This document shows positions 49,218-59,630 of a DNA stretch of 64,000 bases, one piece after another. The translations under genes and the position numbers were made by a program. The notes beneath the pieces were generated by a model. The model did no database searches, was not told the origin of the DNA, and saw only the letters and a list, made by a program, of their open reading frames with translations. Positions within the stretch are counted from its first letter, which is position 1. Every line of letters starts with the position of its first letter. Source of the stretch: Halopolyspora algeriensis (GTDB lineage: Bacteria; Actinomycetota; Actinomycetes; Mycobacteriales; Pseudonocardiaceae). The stretch covers positions 124,001 through 188,000 of the forward strand of contig NZ_QPJC01000004.1 in assembly GCF_003337235.1 (NCBI RefSeq), in the 5' to 3' direction.

Positions 49218-50390
49218 TCAACGTGGTACGCGCGGCAGTCCGAGCCCCGCGGTGGCGATGAGTTCCCGCTGGATCTCGTTGACGCCCCCGCCGAAGGTGA
49301 GCACGAGATTGCGCTTGGCCTGCACGTCCAGCCATTCCGCGAGTTCGGCCGTGTCGCGATCGGACGGATCGCCGTGGCGGCCCACCACGTCCTCGAGCAG
49401 CCTGCCGACCCGCTGGATCCGCTCCGAGGAGAAAACCTTGGTCGCCGAGGCGTCCGCGACTTCGGCGGGTCCCACTTCCGAGGAGGCCGCGACCTGCCAG
49501 TTGAGCAGCTCGTTGACGCGCAGGCAGGCGTGCACGCGGGCGAACGCGCGGCGCACGTCCGGCAGCTCGAGCACCGGTGTGCCGTCCGGGTGTGCCCGTG
49601 TGGCGGCCCACTCCCGCACCCGGTCGTACATCGCCGCGATGCGTCCCGCCGGTCCGAGCATGACGCGTTCGTGGTTGAGCTGGGTGGTGATCAGCTTCCA
49701 GCCCCGGTCCTGCTCGCCCACCCGCATGCGCACCGGCACGCGCACGTCGTTGAAGTACGTGGCGTTTACGTGATGGGCCCCGTCGCAGGTGATGATCGGG
49801 GTCCACGAGTAGCCCGGGTCGGTGGTGTCGACGATGAGGATCGAGATGCCCTTGTGCTTGGCGACCTCGGAATTCGTGCGGCAGGCCAGCCAGATGTAGT
49901 CGGCGTCGTGCGCGCCGGTGGTGAAGATCTTCTGACCGTTGACCACGTACTCCTCGCCGTCGAGCACGGCCGAGGTCCGCAACGAGGCCAGATCGGTGCC
50001 GGCATCGGGCTCGGTGTAGCCGATGGCGAAGTGGATCTCGCCGGACAGGATCCGGGGCAGGAAGAACTCCTTCTGCTCGGCCGTGCCGAACGCCTGCAGG
50101 GTCGGACCCACGGTCTGCAGGGTGACCGAGGGAAGCTGCACGTCGGCCCGCGCCGCCTCACTGGCGAAGAGCAGTTGCTCGATCTCGCCGAATCCGTGTC
50201 CACCGTACTCGGGAGGCCAGCCGACACCGAGCCACCCGTCGCGGCCCATCCTCCGCACGGCTTCACGGTAGGTGGCGTTGTGCCGGTCGGTCGCCATCGA
50301 CCGGCGTTCGGCCGGCGAGAGCAGGTCGTTGAAGTACTCGCGCAGCCGCGCCTGCAGGGCGCGCTGCTCGTCGGTGAGTTCGATGAACAT
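49218..50390 (-). CDS. fadE29: Acyl-CoA dehydrogenase, ChsE2 subunit
   Basis: Catalytic subunit of the ChsE1-ChsE2 alpha2beta2 dehydrogenase acting on the C22 propionyl side chain, 390 aa. Matches FadE29 in F-I-E-L-T-D-E-Q-R, D-G-W-L-G-V-G-W-P, F-T-T-G-A-H-D-A-D-Y-I-W-L-A-C-R-T, Q-L-N-H-E-R-V-M-L and K-R-N-L-V-L-T-F-G-G-G-V-N-E. ATG 50390 with GAGGAG four bases upstream; the longer frame reads into fadE28. Stop lies 19 bp before chsH2. Confidence 0.96.
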   Translation of the reverse strand: MFIELTDEQRALQARLREYFNDLLSPAERRSMATDRHNATYREAVRRMGRDGWLGVGWPPEYGGHGFGEIEQLLFASEAARADVQLPSVTLQTVGPTLQAFGTAEQKEFFLPRILSGEIHFAIGYTEPDAGTDLASLRTSAVLDGEEYVVNGQKIFTTGAHDADYIWLACRTNSEVAKHKGISILIVDTTDPGYSWTPIITCDGAHHVNATYFNDVRVPVRMRVGEQDRGWKLITTQLNHERVMLGPAGRIAAMYDRVREWAATRAHPDGTPVLELPDVRRAFARVHACLRVNELLNWQVAASSEVGPAEVADASATKVFSSERIQRVGRLLEDVVGRHGDPSDRDTAELAEWLDVQAKRNLVLTFGGGVNEIQRELIATAGLGLPRVPR

Positions 50391-50398
50391 CGGGCTCC

Positions 50399-51502
50399 TC
50401 ACGCCTTCGCGACCCGGTCGGCGAGCCGGTCGACCGCCGGGTCGACGCCCCCCGCCAGCACGGCCAGGTCCTTGATCCACGAGTAGTGCCGGTGCATCGG
50501 GTAGGTCGTATCGACCCCGAGTCCGCCGTGCAGGTGATGGCAGGTGTGCATCGCGGGCGGTATCTCCACGGTCAGCCACAGCGCGGCGACGTCCAGATCC
50601 TCGGCGGCGTCGTGTCCTTCGTCCAGCCGCCAGCACGCCGACCGGGTGGCCAGGTGCAGGGTGCGGGCGGCCACGTAGACGTCGGCCACCTGCTGCGCAG
50701 CGGCCTGGAAGGTCGCCAGCGGCCTGCCGAACTGCTCCCGGGTGCGCAGGTGCTCGGTGGTGAGTTCCAGGGCGCCGGCCAGCACGCCGTCGGCGACCGC
50801 GCAGAGGCCGGCCGTCGCGCACCGGTGGATGTCGTCGAGCAGTCCGCGCCCCGTGGTGTCCCCCAGCATGTCCTCGGACGGGACCCGCACACCGTCGAGG
50901 GTCATCGTCGAGGCCGGTATCCCGCTCGACGTCGGCGCCGCGGACAGCGACACACCACCGGCGGCCGGGTCGAGCAGCACCACACCGACGTCACCGCCGA
51001 GCGTGACCGGAACCAGCACCCGGTGCGCCCGATCGGCGTGCAGCACACCGGTCTTCGTCCCCGAGAGCACCAGCCGGTCGCCCTCGTGCCGCGCCACGGT
51101 GTGCGGCGTGCCGGTCATCGGTGCGGACGGTTCGTTCAGCGCCGCCGTGAGTACCCGCCCGGACTCCATCTCCGGCAGCAGCCGGTCTTGCTGCTCGCGC
51201 GTGCCGTGCCGTACCACCGCGAGCGTGCCGAAGGCCATCGAGGCCAGGGCGGGCACCGCAATCGTGCGCTTGCCGACCTCGGCGAGCACCAGCGCCGTGG
51301 CCAGCGGTCCCAGCCCCGCTCCGCCGAGACGCTCCGGAACGGCCAGGGACAGCAGTCCGGTCTCGCCCATCGCCTGCCATGCCGCCTCGCCGGCGCCGGG
51401 TCCGGACGTGCCCGCGTTCTCGGCGTGCTCGCTTGCGCGCCGCAACACCTCGGCGGCCAGATCCTGCACCGCCTGTGGTGTTTCCTCGAGTGCGAAGTCC
51501 AC
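50399..51502 (-). CDS. fadE28: Acyl-CoA dehydrogenase, ChsE1 subunit
   Basis: Partner of FadE29, 367 aa. FadE28 hallmarks: L-T-A-A-L-N-E-P-S-A, E-Q-F-G-R-P-L-A-T-F-Q-A-A-A-Q-Q, and H-H-L-H-G-G-L-G-V-D-T-T-Y-P-M-H-R. Start is GTG 51502 (D-F-A-L-E-E-T) with GAGGAG five bases upstream; the ATG two bases away is out of frame. Eight bp separate it from fadE29. About 25 residues longer than the M. tuberculosis protein, mostly in the N-terminal third. Confidence 0.95.
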   Translation of the reverse strand: MDFALEETPQAVQDLAAEVLRRASEHAENAGTSGPGAGEAAWQAMGETGLLSLAVPERLGGAGLGPLATALVLAEVGKRTIAVPALASMAFGTLAVVRHGTREQQDRLLPEMESGRVLTAALNEPSAPMTGTPHTVARHEGDRLVLSGTKTGVLHADRAHRVLVPVTLGGDVGVVLLDPAAGGVSLSAAPTSSGIPASTMTLDGVRVPSEDMLGDTTGRGLLDDIHRCATAGLCAVADGVLAGALELTTEHLRTREQFGRPLATFQAAAQQVADVYVAARTLHLATRSACWRLDEGHDAAEDLDVAALWLTVEIPPAMHTCHHLHGGLGVDTTYPMHRHYSWIKDLAVLAGGVDPAVDRLADRVAKA

Positions 51503-51595
51503 ATCGGCTCCTCGTGTCGTACAACGTTGCCCGTGGGCACCGCGATGTGCCGTGCCCTCCCGCGGTGCGGGCCCTCGAAGCGGTCACCGGCAGGT

Positions 51596-53812
51596 TCACG
51601 CGCGCGGCAATCCGAGAATCCGCTCGGCGGCCACCGTGAGCAGGATCTGTGTCGAACCGCCCGCGATGCTCAGACAGCGACTGAGCAGAAACTCGTGAGC
51701 GGGCCCGGCGGCCGCACCGTCCACGGCGGCTCCGTCCGGCCCCAGCAGTTCCAGGGCGGCCTCGGCCGCATCCTGGCGGTGCCGGACCCCGACGAGCTTC
51801 TCCACACTGGACTCGGCTCCCGGCTCCCGGCCGTTGAGCCGGCGCACCGTGGCCCGCAGTCCCAGCAGCGAAACCGACAGTCCCTCGGCCACCTGCGTGC
51901 CGATGCGCTCGTACTCGTACGACTCCGTCGCCCGGTCCTCGTGGTGCGCCAGCCCGAGAAGTCGTTCGACCTCGGCGCCCAGCGAGGAACCACCGGCCAT
52001 CGCCACCCGCTCGTTGGCCAGGGTCGTCCGGGCCAGCCGCCAGCCCTGTCCGGGATCGCCGACCACATTGCCGTCCGGGACGAACACGCCGTCCAGGAAG
52101 ACCTCGTTGAACACCGCCTCGCCGGTGATCTCCCGCAAGGGGCGCGTCTCGATACCGGGATCGGTCATGTCGACGAGGAAGTAGGTGATCCCGCGGTGTT
52201 TGGGCGCTTCGGGATCGGTGCGCGCCAGGCAGATCGCCCAGTCGGCCTGCCGCGCCAGCGAGGTCCACACCTTCTGCCCGGACAGCCGCCACCCGCCCGG
52301 CTCGCGCTCGGCCCGGGTGCGCAGCGACGCGAGGTCGGACCCCGCTCCGGGCTCGCTGAACAGCTGGCACCAGGTGATCTCGCCGTGCAGTGTCGGCCAC
52401 ACGAACCGTTCCTGCTGCTCTCGGGTGCCGTGTTCGAGAACGGTCGGAACCGCCCACGCCCCGATGGACAGGTCCGGGCGCTGAATGCCGGCCCGCTGCA
52501 CTTCCTCGTCGATGATCGTCTGCAGGGCGGGTCCGGCCGCGAGTCCGTAGGGTTCGGGCCAGTGCGGCGCGAGGTAACCGCACGCGCTCAGCCGGGCACG
52601 CTGCTGTTCCGGAGGAAGCGCCGCGATCCCGGCCACCGTCTCGCGCACCGCGGCGCGGTCCTGCTCGGCTCCCGCGGGAAGTTCCCCCGCCACCCGCAGG
52701 TTCCGGCGCATTCCTCGCAGGGCCAGATCGGCCGTTCGCCTGCGCCAGCACGCGGACCCGCCGAGCAGCCGGCGCAGCGCCAGTGCCCGGCGCAGGTACA
52801 GGTGCGCGTCGTGCTCCCAGGTGAAGCCCGTTCCGCCGAGCACCTGGATGCAGTCCTTGGCCGTCTCGACGGCGGCGTCCAGCACGACGGAACCGGCCGC
52901 GGCAGCCGACAGCGGGTGCTCGTGCGGAGCCGTGTCACAGACCCGCGCCGCATCCCACGCCAGTGCTCCGGCCTGCTCCACCCGGCACAGCATCTCGGCA
53001 CACAGGTGTTTGATCGCCTGGAACGAACCGATCGGGCTGCCGAACTGTTCACGCGTGCGGGCGTGCTCAACGGCCGTGCGCAGGCACCACCCGGCCACCC
53101 CGGCGGCCTCGGCCGCTGCCAGCGTCACCGCCAGGTCGCCGACTCCGGTGGTGTCCAGCCCGGGCACCAGGGCGTCCGCAGCGACCTCGGCCTCGTGCAG
53201 CGTGAGCCCACCCAGCGAGCGGGAAAAATCCAGGGCGGGGCGGTCGGTGAGCCGCACACCCGGGTGTTCGGCATCGAGCACGAACCACACCTCGCGGGCA
53301 TCCCGATCCCTCCGCGCGCACAGCAGCAGGTGGGAGACCTCCCCCGCATCGGGCAGCAGGTCCACGTCGCCGGAGACGGTCAGTCCCCCGTCGCCGGTCT
53401 CCACGGCCCGCAGCGTGCCGGGGTTCGTGGCCACGGCGGCCGAGGCTCGGCCATCGGCCAGCCGCGGGAGCAGCTTCTCGGCCAGGGGCGCATCCGGGCT
53501 TCGGTCCAGCAGCACCCCCGCGAGCACGCTGGACAGCAGCGGCCCCGGCACCAGCGCCTCGGCTGCCTGCTCCAGCGCCGCGGCGAGATCCGCGACACTG
53601 CCGCCGGCACCGCCGCATTCCTCGGACAGCGCGATCGCGAGCACGCCGATGTCGGCGAGCTCCTTCCATCGCCCCTCCCGGTCACCGGGAGCCGGCCGAG
53701 GATTCCGTTCTCCCGGCTCCCGGTTCCGGACCTCCGAGGTGTCGAATCGACCCGCCCACGCACGGATCGATTCCTGCAGTGCCTGCTGCTCGTCGGTGAT
53801 CGCGATCGGCAT
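51596..53812 (-). CDS. fadE34: Two-domain acyl-CoA dehydrogenase FadE34 (ChsE3)
   Basis: Fused acyl-CoA dehydrogenase with two ACAD halves, 738 aa, acting on the five-carbon steroid side chain in mycobacteria. Half one (about 1-350) includes L-S-E-E-C-G-G-A-G-G-S-V-A-D-L and E-Q-F-G-S-P-I-G-S-F-Q-A-I-K-H; half two (about 390-738) includes F-S-E-P-G-A-G-S-D-L-A-S-L, G-Q-K-V-W-T-S-L-A and the C-terminal G-G-S-T-Q-I-L-L. ATG 53812 with GAGGAGG four bases upstream; the much longer frame to 54502 is antisense to the next gene. In M. tuberculosis fadE34 neighbours kstR; here four genes lie between them. Confidence 0.94.
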   Translation of the reverse strand: MPIAITDEQQALQESIRAWAGRFDTSEVRNREPGERNPRPAPGDREGRWKELADIGVLAIALSEECGGAGGSVADLAAALEQAAEALVPGPLLSSVLAGVLLDRSPDAPLAEKLLPRLADGRASAAVATNPGTLRAVETGDGGLTVSGDVDLLPDAGEVSHLLLCARRDRDAREVWFVLDAEHPGVRLTDRPALDFSRSLGGLTLHEAEVAADALVPGLDTTGVGDLAVTLAAAEAAGVAGWCLRTAVEHARTREQFGSPIGSFQAIKHLCAEMLCRVEQAGALAWDAARVCDTAPHEHPLSAAAAGSVVLDAAVETAKDCIQVLGGTGFTWEHDAHLYLRRALALRRLLGGSACWRRRTADLALRGMRRNLRVAGELPAGAEQDRAAVRETVAGIAALPPEQQRARLSACGYLAPHWPEPYGLAAGPALQTIIDEEVQRAGIQRPDLSIGAWAVPTVLEHGTREQQERFVWPTLHGEITWCQLFSEPGAGSDLASLRTRAEREPGGWRLSGQKVWTSLARQADWAICLARTDPEAPKHRGITYFLVDMTDPGIETRPLREITGEAVFNEVFLDGVFVPDGNVVGDPGQGWRLARTTLANERVAMAGGSSLGAEVERLLGLAHHEDRATESYEYERIGTQVAEGLSVSLLGLRATVRRLNGREPGAESSVEKLVGVRHRQDAAEAALELLGPDGAAVDGAAAGPAHEFLLSRCLSIAGGSTQILLTVAAERILGLPRA

Positions 53813-53844
53813 GGCGCCTCCTCGTCGGTGCCGCCACAGCCTAA

Positions 53845-53858
53845 TAGAACATGTTCTA
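53845..53858. promoter_or_regulatory. KstR operator-like site before fadE34
   Basis: TAGAACATGTTCTA is a perfect 14-bp palindrome matching all eight fixed positions, 33 bp upstream of the fadE34 ATG. Likely controls the whole fadE34-to-ltp2 operon. Confidence 0.88.
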
Positions 53859-53902
53859 CATGCGCCAGAGTCCGAAACCGATCGGGAGCGCACCATCAGT
53901 AA

Positions 53903-55688
<1,786 letters not shown>

Positions 55689-55696
<8 letters not shown>

Positions 55697-56414
55697 TGCC
55701 CGCCTCCGGCTTGCGCAGGTAGAGCACCAGACTTTTGCCGAGTACCGGGTTGAGCAGCTGCTCGGCCACCCGGGTCGGCCACGGCCGCTGCATGAGGTCC
55801 CACACCAGCAGCCGGTGGTACAGCTTCGTCAGCGGGTGGTCCTCGCGATCCACTCCCACCGCGCACTTCAGCCACCAGTACGGCGCGTGCAGGGCGTGCG
55901 CGTGGTGCCGGTGCACCGGCTGCAGGCCCGCCTTGCGCAGTCTGGTGAGCAGCTCGACGGCCGTGTAGATCCGCACGTGACCGCCCTCGACCTCGTGGTA
56001 GGCGTCCGACAGCGCCCAGCACACCCGTTCCGGCAGCCAGTTCGGCACCGTCACGGCGACACGCCCTCCCGGCTTGACCACGCGCACGAGCTCGTGCATG
56101 GCCTTCTCGTCCTCCGGGATGTGCTCCAGGATCTCGGAGGCGACGACGTGATCGAAGGACTCGTCGGGAAACGGCAGGTCGAGTGCGTCACCGGTGAGCG
56201 TGCTCGCGCTGGCACCGGACGGCACCTGGCCGTCGGCGTCCATGGCGGCGAACATCGTGGCCACGTTCTCCAGCTCGGCGGCATCCTGGTCGAACGCCAC
56301 GACGTGGGCGCCACGCCGGTACATTTCGAAGGCGTGCCGCCCGGCACCACAACCCAGATCCAGTACGCGTTGCCCCGCCCGGATGCCGAGCGTGGTGAAG
56401 TCCACTGTCAGCAC
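55689..56414 (-). CDS. Class I SAM-dependent methyltransferase (UbiE/Methyltransf_11 type)
   Basis: Methyltransferase, 241 aa. Motif I V-L-D-L-G-C-G-A-G-R-H at residues 17-27, motif II acidic V-A-F-D-Q-D, motif III F-D-H-V-V-A-S-E-I-L-E-H, and V-K-P-G-G-R-V-A-V-T-V-P. The basic C-terminal half carries aromatic patches (Y-W-W-L-K) that suggest membrane or lipid association. GTG 56414 begins 4 bp after the glycosyltransferase stop, so the three minus-strand genes form one operon. Confidence 0.85.
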
Positions 56415-56418
56415 TGCT

Positions 56419-57657
56419 TCACTGCCTTTCCCTCATCGCCTCGATCGCCTCCGTGTAGCAGTCCACCGTGGCCGCGGCCACGGACTCCCAGCTGTACCGG
56501 TGCAGCACCCGCTGCCGCCCGGACTCGCCCATGCGCCGCCCGCGCTGCGGATCGTCGAGCAGAGCTCCCAACGCCCGCGTGAGGTCCTCGGCGTCTCCCG
56601 GCTCCACCAGGTCCGCATTCTGCCCGTCCGGACCGGCGACCTCGGGAATCGCACCCGCCCGACTGGCCACCAGCGGGGTCGCACATGCCATGGCCTCGAC
56701 GGTGGGCAGCGAGAATCCCTCGTAGAGCGAGGGCACGCAGGCGATCTCGGCGGAGCCCAGCAGACCTGCGAGCTCGTCGTCGTCGAGCCCGCTGACCGTG
56801 TGCACGGCGTCGCCGATCGCGAGTTCCTCGATCAGCCGTTCGGTTGTCCCGCCGGGAGTCGGCTTGGCCACCAGGACGAGTTCCACCTCGCGCTCGGTGC
56901 GCAGCTTGGCGACCGACTCCAGCAGTGTGCCGATGCCCTTCAACGGCGTGTCCGCGCTGGCCATGGCGACGATGCGCCCGGGAACCCGCGGCGCGGCAGG
57001 AGGCCGGAACACGGTGGGGTCCACACCGAGCGGGACCGTGGTGATCCGCTCCGGGGCGACGCCGAAGTCGGTGCTGATGTCCGCGGCCGACGACTGCGAG
57101 ACCGTCAGCAACCGCGGGAGACTCCGGGCCACACGCCCCTGCATGCGCAGGAATCCGTACCAGCGACGCACGGTGAGCTTGCGCCACCACGTGGCCGCGG
57201 CCAGGTCCACCCGGCGATCGTGCGTGATGGGATGGTGCACCGTGGAGACCAGTGGCACCCCGACGCGGTGCAGCGAGAGCAGACCATGGCCCAGGGACTG
57301 GTTGTCGTGGATGATGTCGAACTCGTCGGCACGGTCGCGCAGGATCCTCGCCGCACGGAGGCTGAAGGTCCACGGCTCGGGGAAGCCCGCCGTCCACATG
57401 ACCGCGAGCTCGGCGAGGTCGATCGAGTCGCGGAACTCGCGCCAGTGCGGGGTGCGGAACGGGTCGGACTCCCGGTACAGGTCCAGGCTGGGCACCGGGG
57501 TGAGCTGCACACCGGGGTCGAGCTCCGGGTACGGCTGGCCCGAGAAGACCTCCACGTCGTGCCCGAGCGCCATCAGACCACGGCTGAGACGCTGCACGTA
57601 GACGCCCTGACCGCCGCAATGCGGCTTACTCCGGTAGGACAGAAGTGCGATTCGCAC
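56419..57657 (-). CDS. GT4-family glycosyltransferase
   Basis: Retaining GT-B glycosyltransferase, 412 aa. N-terminal K-P-H-C-G-G-Q-G-V-Y is the GT4 glycine-rich acceptor loop, V-S-T-V-H-H-P lies in the first domain, and the C-terminal E-G-F-S-L-P-T-V-E-A-M-A is the E-x7-E nucleotide-sugar site. GTG 57657 with GAGGTG four bases upstream. It heads the glycosyltransferase/methyltransferase/toroid operon and is divergent from kstR, with the KstR box 42 bp upstream. Donor and acceptor unknown; a membrane lipid or steroid glycoside is conceivable. Confidence 0.88.
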   Translation of the reverse strand: MRIALLSYRSKPHCGGQGVYVQRLSRGLMALGHDVEVFSGQPYPELDPGVQLTPVPSLDLYRESDPFRTPHWREFRDSIDLAELAVMWTAGFPEPWTFSLRAARILRDRADEFDIIHDNQSLGHGLLSLHRVGVPLVSTVHHPITHDRRVDLAAATWWRKLTVRRWYGFLRMQGRVARSLPRLLTVSQSSAADISTDFGVAPERITTVPLGVDPTVFRPPAAPRVPGRIVAMASADTPLKGIGTLLESVAKLRTEREVELVLVAKPTPGGTTERLIEELAIGDAVHTVSGLDDDELAGLLGSAEIACVPSLYEGFSLPTVEAMACATPLVASRAGAIPEVAGPDGQNADLVEPGDAEDLTRALGALLDDPQRGRRMGESGRQRVLHRYSWESVAAATVDCYTEAIEAMRERQ

Positions 57658-57698
57658 GGTTCACCTCACGCAGCCGCCACGACACGGACCGGGTATAC

Positions 57699-57712
57699 TG
57701 AAACATGTTCTG
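57699..57712. promoter_or_regulatory. KstR operator-like site upstream of kstR
   Basis: TGAAACATGTTCTG matches seven of eight fixed positions (last A is G). Lies in the divergent gap between the glycosyltransferase gene and kstR, so autoregulation is likely. Confidence 0.78.
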
Positions 57713-57732
57713 AACGAAACCCGTTCGTTCAG
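57710..57732. promoter_or_regulatory. 23-bp palindrome overlapping the kstR-side KstR box
   Basis: Perfect inverted repeat CTGAACGAA-N5-TTCGTTCAG. It shares three bases with the KstR box but differs from it, so it may be the site of a second regulator or an extended autoregulatory operator. Confidence 0.65.
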
Positions 57733-57791
57733 CTTAACCCGTCCGTGTGATGGGACGACCGGCCTCCCACGAACATCGAGGGATCGACTCC

Positions 57792-58418
57792 ATGGAAACC
57801 ACGCCGCGACGGCACGCGGCCGCGTCCAACGTCCTGAACCCGCTGGCCGACGAGACAACCGGCTCCGCAGCTCAGAACGAGCGTCGCAGGCGGATCATCG
57901 ACGCCACGATCGCACTGGCCACCAAGGGCGGCTACGAGGCCGTCCAGATGCGAGCGGTGGCCGAACAGGCCGATGTGGCCCTGGGCACCCTCTACCGGTA
58001 CTTCCCGTCCAAGATCCACCTGCTGGTGACCGGGCTGGCTCGGGAGTTCGAGCGTGCGCAGGAACGTCTGGAGCGCACCAGAATCCCCGGGGAGACCCCG
58101 TACGAGCGAGTCCTGTTCGTGCTGAACCGCACCACCCGGAGCCTGCAGCGCAACCCCCAGCTGACGGAGGCGATGACGCGCGCGTTCATGTTCGCCGACA
58201 CCTCCGCGGCCAACGAGGTCGACCAGGTGGGAGCGCTCGTGGACCGGTTCTTCACCCGGGCCATGGCCGACGGCGAACCGACCGAGCGGGAGCAGGCGAT
58301 CGCCCGCGTCATCAGCGACGTGTGGATGTCGAACCTGGTGGCCTGGGTCACCCGCCGGGCTTCGGCGTCCGACGTGTCCAACCGGCTGGAACTGACCGTG
58401 CGTCTGCTGCTCGGGTGA
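57792..58418 (+). CDS. kstR: TetR-family repressor of sterol catabolism KstR
   Basis: Ligand-responsive repressor, 208 aa (199 in M. tuberculosis). The TetR helix-turn-helix at about residues 33-75 is almost the mycobacterial one: K-G-G-Y-E-A-V-Q-M-R-A-V-A then G-T-L-Y-R-Y-F-P-S-K. Ligand-domain blocks also agree: Q-R-N-P-Q-L-T-E-A-M-T-R-A, E-V-D-Q-V, and A-R-V-I-S-D-V-W-M-S-N-L. In mycobacteria the inducers are CoA thioesters of early sterol acids. The ATG at 57792 is used; GTG 57747 would add 15 residues. The twelve boxes listed here are its expected targets. Confidence 0.96.
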   Translation: METTPRRHAAASNVLNPLADETTGSAAQNERRRRIIDATIALATKGGYEAVQMRAVAEQADVALGTLYRYFPSKIHLLVTGLAREFERAQERLERTRIPGETPYERVLFVLNRTTRSLQRNPQLTEAMTRAFMFADTSAANEVDQVGALVDRFFTRAMADGEPTEREQAIARVISDVWMSNLVAWVTRRASASDVSNRLELTVRLLLG

Positions 58419-58446
58419 CATTTCCCATAAGGAATGCCTTCACCAT

Positions 58447-58532
58447 GACCTGGCGCGGTGGTCGGTGAACCGCCTTCTCAGATGCAGTCCTTCCAAGAGA
58501 AGGGGTTGCCCAGCGTTGGAGGCCACATCAGG
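58447..58532 (+). repeat. 86-bp dispersed repeat, copy B
   Basis: Inverted copy of 18443-18528 (4 mismatches). Begins 28 bp after the kstR stop and covers the last codons of the MBL-fold gene on the other strand (stop at 58528). Stem arms 58468-58479 and 58497-58507 with one bulged G; all differences from copy A are in the loop or flanks. Confidence 0.9.
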
Positions 58533-59562
58533 TAGCGACGGTCCGGTACTCCACGACTCCGTCCACGGTCGACGATCGCAGCGAGCCACGGGCGACGAGC
58601 ACATCCAGGTGTGCGGCCGTTTCGCCGATGGCGAGTACCCGGTTGAATTCGTCCATCTCCTCCAGATGCCGGTTGTGCCGGGTCCAGCCGAGCTTGAGCG
58701 CCGCTTCGTGAGCCGTGCCCGCACCGTTCCGGATCGCCTGCTCGGTCTGCTTCAGCCGCTCGTCGTGGTGGGCGAGCAACTCGTCGACGCGGGTGTGCAC
58801 ACTGTCGGCGATCGGCCCGTGCGCAGGCAGAAGGTGCATGTCCGGGTAGCTGTGCATCAGCCGCAGCGAATCGAGGTAGTCCCCGAGTGGTAGCTCCGCA
58901 CGCGCCGGTTCCAGCCCGATGGACGGAGTGATGTGCGGCAACACGTGGTCTCCGGAGAACAGCAGCGAGGAGTTCGCGTCGACGAAGACCACGTGACCCC
59001 GGGTGTGTCCCGGCGTGGGCACGGCACGCAACGTGCGCGTCGTCAGTTCGATCTCCGCCGTGCCCTCGATCCAGTCGTCGGGCATCTCGTAGTGGTCCGG
59101 CGGCTTGTCGTCCCCGTCCCGGGCACTTTCGACCAGCGCGGCGAGCTCGCCGGCACCCCACCGGCGCAGCTCGGAGGCCTGGCCGTCCGCGCGCCCGGCG
59201 AGGATGTTCTCCAGGGAGGGCTGCTCTCCGATGCCCAGACTCACGGACGTGCCGAACGTCCTGCGCAGCGTCACACCGAGCGTGTAGTGGTCCCGGTGCA
59301 CGTGCGTGACCAGGAACCGCCGCACGTTCTCGAACCCGTAGCCGAGCTTGCCGAGCGCCGTTTCGAGCTGGTCACGCGCTTCCTCGAGTGCCCATCCCGA
59401 GTCGATGAGCACCAGTTGCCCACCGTCCTCGATGGCGTAGACGTTGACAGCTCGCAACCCGTCGCTGGGCAGGGGAAGCGGGATCCGGTGCACTCCCGGA
59501 GCCACCTCGAACACTCCCGGCTCGATCCAGGCGTGCCGCCCCTGCGTCGCCCCGTCCGACAA
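58528..59562 (-). CDS. Metallo-beta-lactamase-fold hydrolase
   Basis: MBL-fold hydrolase, 344 aa. Zinc motif T-H-V-H-R-D-H at residues 86-92, P-T-P-G-H-T-R-G-H and L-F-S-G-D-H-V-L-P supply the further ligands, and the last metal His is probably in L-P-A-H-G-P-I. The C-terminal segment resembles winged-helix tails of LACTB2-like hydrolases. TTG 59562 (S-D-G-A-T) has GGGAGG six bases upstream; the frame open to 59709 reads into the next gene. Its stop lies inside repeat copy B. A thioesterase or lactonase role in steroid CoA turnover is possible, not shown. Confidence 0.82.
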   Translation of the reverse strand: MSDGATQGRHAWIEPGVFEVAPGVHRIPLPLPSDGLRAVNVYAIEDGGQLVLIDSGWALEEARDQLETALGKLGYGFENVRRFLVTHVHRDHYTLGVTLRRTFGTSVSLGIGEQPSLENILAGRADGQASELRRWGAGELAALVESARDGDDKPPDHYEMPDDWIEGTAEIELTTRTLRAVPTPGHTRGHVVFVDANSSLLFSGDHVLPHITPSIGLEPARAELPLGDYLDSLRLMHSYPDMHLLPAHGPIADSVHTRVDELLAHHDERLKQTEQAIRNGAGTAHEAALKLGWTRHNRHLEEMDEFNRVLAIGETAAHLDVLVARGSLRSSTVDGVVEYRTVAT

Positions 59563-59630
59563 AGTCAACCTCCCGGGTTCGCCTCGTTGCCGTCCCAGAC
59601 TACTTCCGGCGGTGCGCGCGGCAGCGCGGG

